A stretch of 64,000 nucleotides of DNA, from positions 4,931,956-4,995,955 of the forward strand of contig NZ_CP134867.1 in the NCBI RefSeq assembly GCF_031954525.1, given 5' to 3'. The notes below the pieces were generated by a model. That model made no database searches. It worked only from the letters and a program-made list of their open reading frames with translations, and was not told where the DNA came from. Of this stretch, positions 18,892 to 29,916 are shown one piece after another. The stretch's first letter is position 1, and every line of letters begins with the position of its first letter. Made by a program: the position numbers and the translations under genes. Origin of the DNA: Dyella sp. BiH032. GTDB taxonomy: Bacteria; Pseudomonadota; Gammaproteobacteria; Xanthomonadales; Rhodanobacteraceae.

Positions 18892-19664
18892 ACGCCTCCG
18901 GCAACCTCGTCGCCCTGGGCACCATCGTCCGCCGCGAAATCGTGCGCATCATGCGCATCTGGACGCAGACGCTGATCCCACCGGCGATCACGATGACGCT
19001 GTACTTCGTGATCTTCGGCAAGCTGATCGGCAGCCGCATCGGCACCATCGAAGGCGGCTTCACCTACATGCAGTACATCGTGCCGGGCCTGGTGATGATG
19101 AGCATCATCACCAACAGCTACGGCAACATCTCCAGCTCGTTCTTCGGCGCCAAGTTCAGCCGCGCGGTGGAGGAGATGCTGGTGTCGCCGATGCCCAACT
19201 GGGTGATCCTGCTGGGCTATGTCACCGGCGCCGTCACGCGCGGCATGATCGTGGGCGCGCTGGTGCTGGTGATCGCGCTGTTCTTCACCCATCTGCAGGT
19301 CGTGCATCCGCTGATCACCTTCGCCTCGGTGCTGCTGGGCGCGACGATCTTCTCGCTGGCGGGCTTCGTGAATGCGGTGTACGCCAAGAAGTTCGACGAC
19401 ATCGCCCTGGTGCCGACCTTCGTGCTCACCCCGCTGACCTACCTGGGCGGCGTGTTCTATTCGGTGAACATGCTGGCCGAGCCGTGGCAAAGCATCTCGC
19501 GCGTCAACCCGATCCTGTACATGGTCAACGCCTTCCGCTTCGGCGTGCTGGGCGTGAGTGACGTGAGCATCGGCGTCGCCTTCGCGGTGATGCTGGTCTT
19601 CGTGGCCGGCCTGGCGGCGATCGCGCTGTACCTGCTCAAGCGGGGCGTGGGCCTGCGTTCGTAA
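18888..19664 (+). CDS. yadH: ABC-2 transporter permease (YadH-like)
   Basis: 258 aa with six predicted TM helices: LIPPAITMTLYFVIFGKLIG, YIVPGLVMMSIITNSY, GAVTRGMIVGALVLVIALFF, FASVLLGATIFSLAGFV, VPTFVLTPLTYLGGVFYSV and FAVMLVFVAGLAAIALYLL. The PGLVMM and EEMLVSPMPNW motifs mark the ABC-2/YadH subgroup. It forms the membrane half of the exporter with the preceding ATPase, and is 8 bp from rluF. Confidence 0.92.
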   Translation: MNASGNLVALGTIVRREIVRIMRIWTQTLIPPAITMTLYFVIFGKLIGSRIGTIEGGFTYMQYIVPGLVMMSIITNSYGNISSSFFGAKFSRAVEEMLVSPMPNWVILLGYVTGAVTRGMIVGALVLVIALFFTHLQVVHPLITFASVLLGATIFSLAGFVNAVYAKKFDDIALVPTFVLTPLTYLGGVFYSVNMLAEPWQSISRVNPILYMVNAFRFGVLGVSDVSIGVAFAVMLVFVAGLAAIALYLLKRGVGLRS

Positions 19665-19672
19665 GGCTGTCC

Positions 19673-20392
19673 ATGCGCGTCAACAAATACATCAGCGAGG
19701 CCGGGATCTGCTCGCGCCGCGAGGCGGACGAGCTGCTGCTGGCCGGGCGCGTCACCATCAATGGCGAGGTGGTGACCACCGGCGCCAAGGCGCTGGAAGG
19801 CGACGAGGTGCGCGTGGATGGCGAGATCGTCAAGCCGCGCATCCTGGCGGCGACACCGGCGGCCAAGCGTGCCGTCTACATCGCGCTGAACAAGCCGGTG
19901 GGCATCACCTGCACCACCGACCAGAGCGTATCCGGCAACATCGTCGACTTCGTCGACCACCCGCAGCGCATCTTCCCGATCGGCCGCCTGGACAAGGATT
20001 CCGAAGGCCTCATCCTGCTCACCAGCAACGGCGACATCGTCAACGAGATCCTGCGCGCGGAGAACAACCACGAGAAGGAATACCTGGTGGCGGTGAACAA
20101 GCCGGTCACTGAGGAATTCCTCGCCGGCATGGCCAAGGGTGTGCGCATTCACGGCCAGATGACCAAGCCCTGCCGCACTCGCAAGATCGCCAAGTTCGGC
20201 TTCGGCATCGTGCTGACGCAGGGGCTGAACCGGCAGATCCGCCTGATGGCTGCCGCGTTCGGCTACCGGGTCACGCAGCTGCGCCGCGTGCGCATCGTCA
20301 ACGTCAAGCTCGGGCACCTGAAACCGGGACAGTGGCGCAATCTCACCGACGCGGAGTTGAAGGGGCTGCTGCCGCATCGCACGCAGTGGTGA
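19673..20392 (+). CDS. rluF: 23S rRNA pseudouridine(2604) synthase RluF
   Basis: 239 aa. The N-terminal S4 RNA-binding domain (MRVNKYISEAGICSRREADELL...GRVTINGEVV) is followed by a RsuA-type catalytic core with GRLDKDSEGLILLTSNGD holding the catalytic Asp. The TKPCRTRKI and QGLNRQIRLMAAAFGYRVTQLRRVRI segments favour RluF over RluB/RluE. Modifies 23S rRNA (U2604; U2605 in related enzymes). Confidence 0.9.
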   Translation: MRVNKYISEAGICSRREADELLLAGRVTINGEVVTTGAKALEGDEVRVDGEIVKPRILAATPAAKRAVYIALNKPVGITCTTDQSVSGNIVDFVDHPQRIFPIGRLDKDSEGLILLTSNGDIVNEILRAENNHEKEYLVAVNKPVTEEFLAGMAKGVRIHGQMTKPCRTRKIAKFGFGIVLTQGLNRQIRLMAAAFGYRVTQLRRVRIVNVKLGHLKPGQWRNLTDAELKGLLPHRTQW

Positions 20393-20423
20393 TTCCATTT
20401 TCGAGCGACGCCTCATCCGGCGC

Positions 20424-20478
20424 TTGACCCGGCGGGGCGCCGGGGCTATACATTTAGCAACTTCGTTAATTGCTTAAG
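20424..20478 (+). promoter_or_regulatory. Promoter and operator of the ArsR-type gene
   Basis: TTGACC (20424-20429), 17 bp, TATACA (20447-20452) make a sigma70-like promoter. Just downstream, TTTAGCAA (20453-20460) and TTGCTTAA (20470-20477) form an imperfect inverted repeat in an AT-rich patch six bases before the ATG. A repressor site over the start point fits autoregulation by the encoded ArsR protein. Confidence 0.7.
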
Positions 20479-20483
20479 AGCTG

Positions 20484-20801
20484 ATGGCCGTCGATCTCGT
20501 CTTCGAAGCCCTGGCATCCCGCCCTCGCCGTGAAATCCTGGCCTATCTTTCGGCCCAGGAATTGACGGCCGGCGAGATCGCCAGCCGTTTCGCGATGAGC
20601 GCGCCGGCGATCTCGCGGCACCTGTCCGTGCTGGAAGGCGCCGGCCTGGTGAGCAGCGAGCGGCGCGGCCAGTACGTGGTGTACCGGCTCAACAAGGACA
20701 ACCTGGTGAATACGCTCACCGGTTTCGCCTTCGAGGTCTGCCCCAAGGCCGGCCCGCTGAAGCGCGAGTCCCGCCGGCTCGCTGCGCGCAAGGCGACCTG
20801 A
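20484..20801 (+). CDS. ArsR/SmtB-family winged-helix regulator (SdpR-like)
   Basis: 105 aa. LASRPRREILAYLS, LTAGEIASRFAMSAPAISRHLSVLEGAGLV (recognition helix), then the beta-wing RRGQYVVYRL. No cysteine metal site of the ArsR type is seen, so SdpR-like, non-metal sensing is more likely. It is followed by a cupin/DUF2867 gene 80 bp downstream; a local regulator for itself and that gene is inferred. Confidence 0.9.
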   Translation: MAVDLVFEALASRPRREILAYLSAQELTAGEIASRFAMSAPAISRHLSVLEGAGLVSSERRGQYVVYRLNKDNLVNTLTGFAFEVCPKAGPLKRESRRLAARKAT

Positions 20802-20881
20802 CGGGCGCCGGACGGAAGTCAGGGGAACGCAAGAAGGATGTTCATCCGGTGGCGCCGCGCGCCGCCCAGGAGGAGTGCGTC

Positions 20882-22294
20882 ATGGCGATACAGGCACGGA
20901 GCGTCGGCACATTTCCAGGCACGTCGATTCCCTCGCCCACCGGCGGCCTGCCGGTGGAAGTCACGCTGATCGCGCAGCTCGGTCACGGTGTCGGCGACCA
21001 GCTGCACGCCGGTGCCTCGGCGCGCCAGCGTGCCCACCCTGCCTTCGTCGACGCGCTGGACGAACCCTCCACCCGGCTGGGCGGCAGCGATTTCGCCCGC
21101 GGCGATGCCACCGCGCTCTACACCTTCGCGGTAGGCGCCAAAGGCCACCCGTTTCACCGGCACGCCGGGCATCGCGTCTTTACCGCCATTTCCGGCAGCG
21201 GCGGCGCGCAGCTCCGCTTCGCCGCGGCGACGCCGGGCGAGCTGGCCGAGGATCCCGGATGCTTCGGGCGCCGCTTGCACCATGTGAATATCCCGCCGGA
21301 TTGTCTGTTCACCGTGCGCTTCGACGGGGAAACCTGGCACCAGTTCGCCCCATTGAATGCCAAGAGCGGACACCCGGCACTGTTCGCCATCTCCTGCCAC
21401 ACCAATGAACTCGGCGGGGAGCTCAGCGACACGCTGCGGCGACAGGTGCTCGCGGGGGAGGCTTCGATCCCCTCGCTCACCGAAACGCTGCCCGATGCCG
21501 TCGTCGCATGGCTGGCGGCCAATCCTCCTTCGCCCGAAGACGTTCCCACCATAGCGCTTGCGCTGGATGCCGCCCCGGGCTCGCTGCAAAGCCGGCTGTG
21601 CCGATGGGCACGGAGCACGCTGGGCCGGCTGCGGGGCATGCTTGCGGCCTGTCGCCGCGCGAGCGGCTTTCTCCGGGAAACGCATGGGCGGATGCCGGTC
21701 CAGGCCATCGAGACGCCCGCTGACTCGCTGCTGCGCGGACAGCTGGAAACCACCTATCAGCACGAGGACATGGTGCGCATCCGGCTGCATGCCCCAGCGC
21801 TGGCAAAGATGGGCGCACCACGCTTGCTCGCCGCACTGCTCGACGGCTTCCTGCACAATCCGCCGGCCAGCGTGTCGCGCATGATGGCCTTGCGCAACGC
21901 ACTGGTGCGTCCACTGGGGCTGCGTACGTCACCGCTAGGCTGCCCGGTGTCGTCGCTGTTGTCGCGCCATGCGACCGACACCTTCGACGGGCGTTTTCCG
22001 GTGCTCGCGCAATCGGTGCAGGAGCGACACGCCCAGGTCATTCTCGGCGCCGACGACAAGCATCTGCGCTTCCGCTCCTGCGTGGCGGTACGCGTGGTGG
22101 ACGTGGCGCATATCGAGCTGAGCCTAGGCACGCGCGTGCATTGCAGGAACCTGTTCGGCCACGTCTACATCGCGCTGATCGAACGGGTGCACCGGCACCA
22201 TGTCAGCCCGGCGATGCTGCGCATGGCGGCTGGGCACGCGTTCGCCGAAACCGGAATGAAACGCACCGCCCTGCAGATCGCAACCTCGCCATAA
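20882..22294 (+). CDS. Cupin-like plus DUF2867 two-domain protein
   Basis: 470 aa from ATG 20882, preceded by AGGAGG; an upstream ATG adds 11 unneeded residues. Residues ~1-190 look like a cupin: FHRHAGHRVFTAISGSGG, RLHHVNIPPDCLFTVRFDGETWHQFAP. A linker to about 285 is followed by a DUF2867 domain: LPAHxx-like HAPALAKMGAPRLLAALLDG, then VILGADDKHLRFRSCVAVR and GTRVHCRNLFGHVYIALIERVHRHHVSPAML. DUF2867 proteins are often linked to ArsR/SdpR genes, as here. No enzyme activity can be assigned; no signal peptide. Confidence 0.7.
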   Translation: MAIQARSVGTFPGTSIPSPTGGLPVEVTLIAQLGHGVGDQLHAGASARQRAHPAFVDALDEPSTRLGGSDFARGDATALYTFAVGAKGHPFHRHAGHRVFTAISGSGGAQLRFAAATPGELAEDPGCFGRRLHHVNIPPDCLFTVRFDGETWHQFAPLNAKSGHPALFAISCHTNELGGELSDTLRRQVLAGEASIPSLTETLPDAVVAWLAANPPSPEDVPTIALALDAAPGSLQSRLCRWARSTLGRLRGMLAACRRASGFLRETHGRMPVQAIETPADSLLRGQLETTYQHEDMVRIRLHAPALAKMGAPRLLAALLDGFLHNPPASVSRMMALRNALVRPLGLRTSPLGCPVSSLLSRHATDTFDGRFPVLAQSVQERHAQVILGADDKHLRFRSCVAVRVVDVAHIELSLGTRVHCRNLFGHVYIALIERVHRHHVSPAMLRMAAGHAFAETGMKRTALQIATSP

Positions 22295-22461
22295 CGATGC
22301 CCTACCGGGCGCCATTGGGCGGGATCGCCTCCGGCCGGCGGTTGGCAAACCATTACCGCCGCTGCGAAAATCGGCGCTCCATCGCGCCAGAGGGACGCGG
22401 TGGCTACGCGCGCGACCCGCTCGCGCGTGCTCATCAACGGACGATACCCAGGGACCCGCAC

Positions 22462-23388
22462 ATGAAAACCAGACTCCTGCCGGCGCTCGGCTTGCTGGCC
22501 GCCTTCGCATGGACCTCGCCGCTCCTCGCCGCGCCCGCCGACGAACCGGCGAGCGAAGAAGCCGCGTCCACCGAGACCGAGGCTTTCCTCCAGTCGCTGC
22601 ATCCGGCCACCGGCAACGTCGCCATTCCCGGCGCGCAGGCCACGCTGAAGCTGGAGAGGGGTTATAGCTTCCTTCCGGCCAAGGAAGCGCAGGATGTGCT
22701 GACCCGCCTGTGGAACAACCCGCCGGACAACGAAGTGCTGGGCATGATCCTGCCCAGCGAGGACACCAAGGTCCTGCTCGACGACAAGGCCTGGGCGGTG
22801 GTGGTGACCTTCGTCGACGAAGGCTACGTGTCGGACGAAGACGCCGCCAAGATCGACTACAACGAGATGCTCAAGGAGATGCAGGCCTCCGCCAAGGACG
22901 ACAACGAGGAACGCCTGAAGCAGGGCTACCCCGCCGTCGAACTGGTCGGCTGGGCCGAGGCGCCGCACTACGATGCGTCCACGCACAAGCTGTACTGGGC
23001 GCGCAACCTGCGCTTCAAGAAGGCCGACGGCGCCGACGAAGGCGCTTCGCTCAACTACGACATTCGTGTGCTCGGCCGCCGGGGTTATCTCTCGCTCAAT
23101 GCACTGGCGCCGATGGACCAGCTCGCCCAGGTGCGCGCCGATATGCCGAAAGTGCTCGAGATGACCGAGTTCAACGACGGCGAGCGCTACACCGACTACA
23201 ACGCCAAGACCGACAAGGCGGCCGCCTACGGCATCGGCGCGCTGGTGGCGGGCGGCATCGCGGCCAAGGCCGGCCTGTTCGCCAAGCTCGGCGCGATACT
23301 GCTGGCCTTCAAGAAAGTGCTGGTAGCCGGTGTGATCGCGCTCGGCGCCGCCCTGGCCAAGCTGTTCGGCCGCAAGAAGGCGGAGTAA
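22462..23388 (+). CDS. DUF2167 membrane-anchored protein
   Basis: 308 aa with an N-terminal signal peptide (LLPALGLLAAFAWTSPLLAAP). The conserved body has ATLKLERGYSFLPAKEAQ, LGMILPS, WAVVVTFVDEGYVSDEDA and GWAEAPHYDASTHKLYWA, the DUF2167 hallmarks. Two closely spaced TM helices near the C terminus (AAYGIGALVAGGIAAKAGLF; LLAFKKVLVAGVIALGAALAKLFG) end in a basic tail. The protein is expected in the inner membrane with the main domain in the periplasm; its role is unknown. Confidence 0.85.
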   Translation: MKTRLLPALGLLAAFAWTSPLLAAPADEPASEEAASTETEAFLQSLHPATGNVAIPGAQATLKLERGYSFLPAKEAQDVLTRLWNNPPDNEVLGMILPSEDTKVLLDDKAWAVVVTFVDEGYVSDEDAAKIDYNEMLKEMQASAKDDNEERLKQGYPAVELVGWAEAPHYDASTHKLYWARNLRFKKADGADEGASLNYDIRVLGRRGYLSLNALAPMDQLAQVRADMPKVLEMTEFNDGERYTDYNAKTDKAAAYGIGALVAGGIAAKAGLFAKLGAILLAFKKVLVAGVIALGAALAKLFGRKKAE

Positions 23389-23428
23389 GCCGCGGCATGC
23401 GGGGGCGCAGGTTGGGGCTTGTCCCGGC

Positions 23429-24133
23429 CTACGCCTCCTCCTCCAGCCGCACGCCGAGCGTCGACAGTCGCCGCAGGCCGTCCGCACTGGGTACCAGCGC
23501 ACGGCCCTGCGATGCGCGGCGCAACCAGCCGGCATCGAGCATCGACGCCGTCATCGCTACGCCGAGCGGGCCACCGACGTGGAGGCGCCGCTCGGTCCAA
23601 TCCAGACATCCGCGGCCGTGCAGGCGCAGCAGTCCATCGGTGGACCCGGCTTCCAGGCCGGCAGCGATCAGCGCCGCCGCGCCGACCGGCAGCAGGCGCA
23701 GGCCTTCGCTCGCCGTTTCCAGGTAACCACGCGCGAGCATCGACTCGCATAGCGCGACGCCAAGCTGCCCGGCCAGATGGCGGTAGCAGGTGCGCGCGCG
23801 GCGCACCGCGGCGTCGGCTGCGGGCTTGAGCGCGGCCGCGCTGGAGGCACGGGGCATGGCCAACGCTTCGAGCATCGCTGCCACCTCTTCGTTGGCGAGG
23901 CGGTAATAGCGATGCCGGCCCTGCGCATGCAAGGCCAGCAGGCCGCCATCGAGCAGACGCTTCAGATGCGCGCTGGCGGTCGCCGCGCCGACGCCAGCGA
24001 CGCGCGCGAGCTCGCCCGCCGGACGCGCGGTGCCATCGGACAACGCCAACAGCATGGCCGCCCGCGCCGGCTCGGCAAGCAACGCGCCGACTTCGGCCAA
24101 CTGGTAGCGGGTCATGGCGGTGCCGTCGTTCAT
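23429..24133 (-). CDS. ArsR-family regulator with long C-terminal domain
   Basis: 234 aa, twice the usual ArsR length. The N terminus has the winged helix (LLAEPARAAMLLALSDGT, GELARVAGVGAATASAHLKRLLDGGLL, RHRYYRL). The C-terminal ~130 residues, with RRARTCYRHLAGQLGVAL, CLDWTERRLHVGGPLGVAM and GWLRR, match larger ArsR proteins whose C-terminal half probably senses a ligand. A start at the second Met (MTRYQ) is possible. The regulated genes are unknown; it stands alone between DUF2167 and LysR genes. Confidence 0.82.
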   Translation of the reverse strand: MNDGTAMTRYQLAEVGALLAEPARAAMLLALSDGTARPAGELARVAGVGAATASAHLKRLLDGGLLALHAQGRHRYYRLANEEVAAMLEALAMPRASSAAALKPAADAAVRRARTCYRHLAGQLGVALCESMLARGYLETASEGLRLLPVGAAALIAAGLEAGSTDGLLRLHGRGCLDWTERRLHVGGPLGVAMTASMLDAGWLRRASQGRALVPSADGLRRLSTLGVRLEEEA

Positions 24134-24233
24134 GCGTGGAGTCTAGTGGCAGGGAGCGCGCCCATGATTCGCTCGCGGGCAAAACGTGAAGGCGCCATTG
24201 GGAAGCTCCGGCAACGGTCCGGTGGCGGTCGGC

Positions 24234-25142
24234 TCAGGCCACCGCTCCGCTGACGCGCTCCAACAGCCAGCGCAAGCCCGGGTCGGCATGATTGCGCGGA
24301 TGCCACGCCGCCGAGAGCGTGAAGCCGTGCGCTTTGAACGGCAGCCTGAAGCTGTCGAGCCGATCCGCATGGCGCATGGCCAGGCGGGCCGGCAGCGTGG
24401 CGACACAGTCCGTCGCGCACAGCAGCTCCACCGCCATCGCGAAGCTCTGCACGGACGCCACCACGTCGCGCTTGCGACCCAGCGCCTCCAGATGTTCGTC
24501 CATGAATCCGTGGAAGCTGCCGCCGCTAGTGGACACGAGCACATGGCGCAAGGCGCAATAGCCAGGGAGAGTCGGCGGCCGCGCGCCGCGCGGGTGGCCC
24601 TTGCGCTGGGCGAGGACGAAGCGTTCGTCGTAGAGCTTCCGCGCCTTCATCGCCGAGGGGACCATACGCTCCGAACCCAGCAACAGATCCACCTCGCCGC
24701 TTTCGAGCTGCGCGGCGATGCGTTGCAGCTCGGGCACCACGAACGCCACGGCCACGCCGGGGCCCGCCTCACGGCTGAGCGCTTCCATCAGGCGGATGCC
24801 GAGCACCGAGGTGGCGTTATCGCTGGCCGCGATCACGAAACGACGCTTCGCTTCGCGCGGGTCGAAGCCAGCGCGATAGCGCAGCACCGATTCCAGGTCT
24901 TTCAGCGCGGCGCGCAGGGGCTCGGCCATGGCCAGCGCATAGGCGCTCGGCACCATGCCGCGCCCGCTTTCGGCGGGTATCAGCAGCGGATCGCCGAAGA
25001 CGCGGCGCAGGCGCGCCAGCTGGGTGGAGACCGCCGGCTGGGTCAGATGCAGCCGCGTCGCCGCGCGGGTGACGTTGCGCTCGGCCAGCAGCATGTCGAG
25101 GGTCACCAGCAGGTTCAGGTCGATACCGCGAAGATCAACCAT
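24234..25142 (-). CDS. LysR-family transcriptional regulator
   Basis: 302 aa. HTH at residues ~5-64 (DLNLLVTLDMLLAERNVTRAATRLHLTQPAVSTQLARLRRVFGDPLL), then a NodD-like effector domain with GEVDLLLGSERMVPSAMKARKLYDERFVLAQRKGHP. It is divergent from the MDR oxidoreductase gene, with 87 bp between starts carrying inverted repeats; it probably regulates that gene and itself. Confidence 0.93.
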   Translation of the reverse strand: MVDLRGIDLNLLVTLDMLLAERNVTRAATRLHLTQPAVSTQLARLRRVFGDPLLIPAESGRGMVPSAYALAMAEPLRAALKDLESVLRYRAGFDPREAKRRFVIAASDNATSVLGIRLMEALSREAGPGVAVAFVVPELQRIAAQLESGEVDLLLGSERMVPSAMKARKLYDERFVLAQRKGHPRGARPPTLPGYCALRHVLVSTSGGSFHGFMDEHLEALGRKRDVVASVQSFAMAVELLCATDCVATLPARLAMRHADRLDSFRLPFKAHGFTLSAAWHPRNHADPGLRWLLERVSGAVA

Positions 25143-25145
25143 GTT

Positions 25146-25180
25146 GATAGGTCCTATCTTCGATATTCATTTCAAAGATA
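25146..25180. promoter_or_regulatory. Operator region between LysR and MDR genes
   Basis: GATAGGTCCTATC at 25146-25158 is a palindrome around a central T. TATCTT (25155-25160) with AAGATA (25175-25180) forms a second, overlapping inverted repeat, with AT-rich DNA between. Dyads of this kind between a LysR gene and its divergent neighbour are the usual LysR site arrangement; exact boxes are inferred. Confidence 0.6.
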
Positions 25181-25229
25181 GGTCGGCGCTCCCTAAGGTG
25201 GCAACCAGACCTCACCAAGGAGATTCGCC

Positions 25230-26303
25230 ATGCAAGCCTGGTTCCTCGAACATCCCGGCCAGCCGCTCGCCTTGCGCGACGTGGAGCCGCCGCAGGTGCG
25301 TCCCGGCGCCGTACTCGTGAAGATGGAAGCGGTGCCCCTGCTCAGCTATACGCGCGCCTATCTGCAGGGCAAGTTGCCCTACGCCTATCCGCCGTTGCCG
25401 TTCACGCCGGGCACCAATGGCATCGGCACGGTCGTCGCCATGGGAGCAGGCGTGCATCACTTCCGCCCGGGCCAGCGCGTGGCGCTCAACCCCTATTGGG
25501 TGGCCGACGAAGCCGCCGCGGAGCCGGCGCAGGCCTTGCTGGGCCTGACCGGCATCAGCGCCGACAGCGCCGGCATGCTGGCCGCCTTCCCGCACGGCAC
25601 GCTGCGCGAGTTGAGCGAGATGCCGGCCGCCGTCCTGGTGCCGCTCGATGGGCTGGATCATCTGGCTGCGGAACGGCTGGCCGTCCTATCGAAATTCGCG
25701 ATCCCCTTCGGCGGCTTGCGCCGTGGCCGGCTCGCCGCGGGCGAAACCGTCGCGGTGAATGGCGCGGGCGGCAATTTCGGCGCCGGCGCCGTGCTGTCTG
25801 CGCTGGCGATGGGCGCGGGCAAGGTGATCGCGATCGGTCGGCGCCCCGCGCCGCTGCAACGGCTGGTGGAACTCGGCCAGGGGCGCGTGGTGCCTGTGGT
25901 GCTTGGCGGAGACGTAGAACAGGACACGGCGGCGATCCGCTCGGCCGCGATTGGCGGTGTCGACCTGGCCTTCGACATGGTCGGCCAGGCTGGCGATCCG
26001 CATAGCACGCTCGCCGCGCTCCATGCCCTGCGCCGCGGGGGCCGCCTGGTGCTGATGGGCAGCATGCAGACCGAGCTGCCGGTGCCTTACGGGCAGATGC
26101 TGCTCAACAACTGGGAGCTGATCGGACACTTCATGTACACGCGCGCCGACTACCTGGCGCTGGTATCCCTGGTGCGCGCGGGACTGCTATCGCTGGATGC
26201 GGTGGAGATTCATCGGTTTGCGTTCGATGCGCTGGAGCAGGCGATCGACGATGCGGAGAAGCTGCAAGGCTTGCAGTCCACGGTGGTGTCGTTCGCTGTG
26301 TAG
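25230..26303 (+). CDS. MDR-superfamily NAD(P)-dependent oxidoreductase
   Basis: 357 aa. GroES-like N-terminal domain (PGAVLVKMEAVPLLSYTRAYLQG, PFTPGTNGIGTVVAMGAGV, FRPGQRVALNP) and Rossmann domain (GETVAVNGAGGNFGAGAVLSALAMGAGKVIAIGR, then GVDLAFDMVGQAG). No structural zinc Cys cluster is seen, so a quinone-oxidoreductase-like, zinc-free enzyme is likely. Substrate unknown. Probably controlled by the divergent LysR; the gene shares a hairpin terminator with the convergent icd. Confidence 0.85.
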   Translation: MQAWFLEHPGQPLALRDVEPPQVRPGAVLVKMEAVPLLSYTRAYLQGKLPYAYPPLPFTPGTNGIGTVVAMGAGVHHFRPGQRVALNPYWVADEAAAEPAQALLGLTGISADSAGMLAAFPHGTLRELSEMPAAVLVPLDGLDHLAAERLAVLSKFAIPFGGLRRGRLAAGETVAVNGAGGNFGAGAVLSALAMGAGKVIAIGRRPAPLQRLVELGQGRVVPVVLGGDVEQDTAAIRSAAIGGVDLAFDMVGQAGDPHSTLAALHALRRGGRLVLMGSMQTELPVPYGQMLLNNWELIGHFMYTRADYLALVSLVRAGLLSLDAVEIHRFAFDALEQAIDDAEKLQGLQSTVVSFAV

Positions 26304-26366
26304 CACTGGTCGGGCGTCATGGAAGATCGCCCGCAGGAGACCGCCGGTTTACCGGCACCTTTCCGG

Positions 26367-26402
26367 AAAAAGAACGGGCGCCCAAAGGCGCCCATTCTTT
26401 CA
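26367..26402. terminator. Bidirectional intrinsic terminator between MDR gene and icd
   Basis: GGGCGCC-CAAA-GGCGCCC, flanked by AGAA and TTCT, forms a stem of about 11 bp with one mismatch. Reading minus-strand RNA, the stem is followed by a TTCTTTTT run, a good end for icd; the plus-strand run is weaker. Confidence 0.75.
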
Positions 26403-26417
26403 CCGCCTGGATACCGC

Positions 26418-28676
<2,259 letters not shown>

Positions 28677-28957
28677 TTACAGGGAGGAAGTCGCCGACCG
28701 GCGGCGGGCGGAACCGACCACATGGCGGCGGGCTCCGCGAAAGCCAAGCATTGTCGCGGTTTCGTCCAGGCAGCGAAACCGGCGGGCAGTTCTTGCACGA
28801 TGCTCCGGAGGAAGCAGGCGTACGGCGCGGTATGGAGCGATGCGCCGATGCGCCGCCCCCCGGCGCACAGCGCGCGGATGGATCCTTCACGCGCGGTGCC
28901 GGAGGATGGCGAACGTCTCGCCGCCGGGACCGTCCTTGCCCGATACCAGGAGAGGCC

Positions 28958-29458
28958 ATGCCCCGCCGATCGATCATCCTCCCCCTGCTGACCGCCACGC
29001 TGCTGGTGGCCGGCGCACCGCCCGGCCATGCCGCCACGGCCGACACCCAGGTCCTGCTCAAGACCACGCGCTCCTGGGACGGCAAGCCGTATCCGGCCTA
29101 CGGCCGCGGGCAGCCGCAGGTCACCGTGCTGCGCATCCGCATCCCCGCCCATAGCGCGCTGGGCTGGCACCACCATCCGGTGATCAATGCCGCCTACGTG
29201 CAGGAAGGCTCGATCACGGTCGAGAAGCGCGGCGAGGGCGACGAACCCGGCGCCTCGTGCTCGATCGGCGCGGGCGAGGTGCTGCCCGAGCTGGTGGACC
29301 AGGTGCACCGCGGCCGAACCGATGCCGAGCCCGTCACGCTGATCGTCTTCTATGCCGGCACGGAGGGCGGGGAGATCACCGTGCCGGACGTGCTGCCTGC
29401 CGCCGGGCCACCTTCGGGACCCGCGCCGCCTTGCCGCGACCTGCCGAAGCGGCCCTGA
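28958..29458 (+). CDS. Exported cupin-domain protein
   Basis: 166 aa from ATG 28958, preceded by CCAGGAGA; the longer frame upstream is noise. Signal peptide SIILPLLTATLLVAGAPPGHAA. Single cupin: the GWHHHPVINAAYVQEGSITVE metal-binding motif (HHH) and a second motif IGAGEVLPELVDQVHRGR. Likely a periplasmic metal-binding cupin; activity unknown. Confidence 0.8.
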   Translation: MPRRSIILPLLTATLLVAGAPPGHAATADTQVLLKTTRSWDGKPYPAYGRGQPQVTVLRIRIPAHSALGWHHHPVINAAYVQEGSITVEKRGEGDEPGASCSIGAGEVLPELVDQVHRGRTDAEPVTLIVFYAGTEGGEITVPDVLPAAGPPSGPAPPCRDLPKRP

Positions 29459-29516
29459 ACGAGCTGGGGCGCGGCCATGCCGCGCCCCAGCCGCGTACAC
29501 GCCCTCCGGCAGCGCT

Positions 29517-29620
29517 CACTTCACCGAGAACTCCTTCGTCCCCGCCGGCTGCCCGTTGAGGGTGATCTCCACCTTGTAGTTGCCTGTCGGCCAGCCGTCC
29601 GGCTTGCTGATCTCGGACGT
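29517..29620 (-). pseudogene. 3' fragment of a second copy of the 31.3-31.8 kb lipoprotein gene
   Basis: The minus strand reads a C-terminal piece like ISKPDGWPTGNYKVEITL, then NGQPAGTKEFSVK and a TGA stop. It matches the last ~34 codons of the intact gene at 31322-31819 with only scattered differences. Homology stops abruptly near 29620 at the edge of AT-richer DNA, and no start or signal peptide is present. It is a truncated paralogue or a duplication scar. Confidence 0.85.
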
Positions 29621-29683
29621 ACCGTACGTCAAGCTATGGAACCGCATGCCTTAGATGCCAGTCCCAGCGGCGAGAAGGAGCAT

Positions 29684-29697
29684 GCAAAACGTTTTGC
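29684..29697. promoter_or_regulatory. LacI/GalR-type operator palindrome without an obvious gene
   Basis: GCAAAACGTTTTGC is a perfect 14-bp palindrome with the central CG and AA/TT arms of LacI-family operators. It lies in a 296-bp non-coding patch (29621-29916) between the pseudogene fragment and the 3' end of the glycosidase-like gene. No gene starts next to it, so it may be a leftover of a sugar-regulated promoter. Confidence 0.5.
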
Positions 29698-29916
29698 GAT
29701 AACGTGGGCAACACAACCGCTCGACCGAGCACCATTCAACCCAATGCCATGCCGGCTCGCCAGGGATAACGCGCCTCAACCTGCCCTTCCATTACTGATA
29801 CTGGCGGCCGGCGCGATGCCAAACCGCCAGAGGCGAGATATGCCGGCGACGCGAAGCCCTTCCGATGCCACCGATCACGCCGAGGTCATATCCCCGCGAA
29901 TAACGCCATCCTCAAG

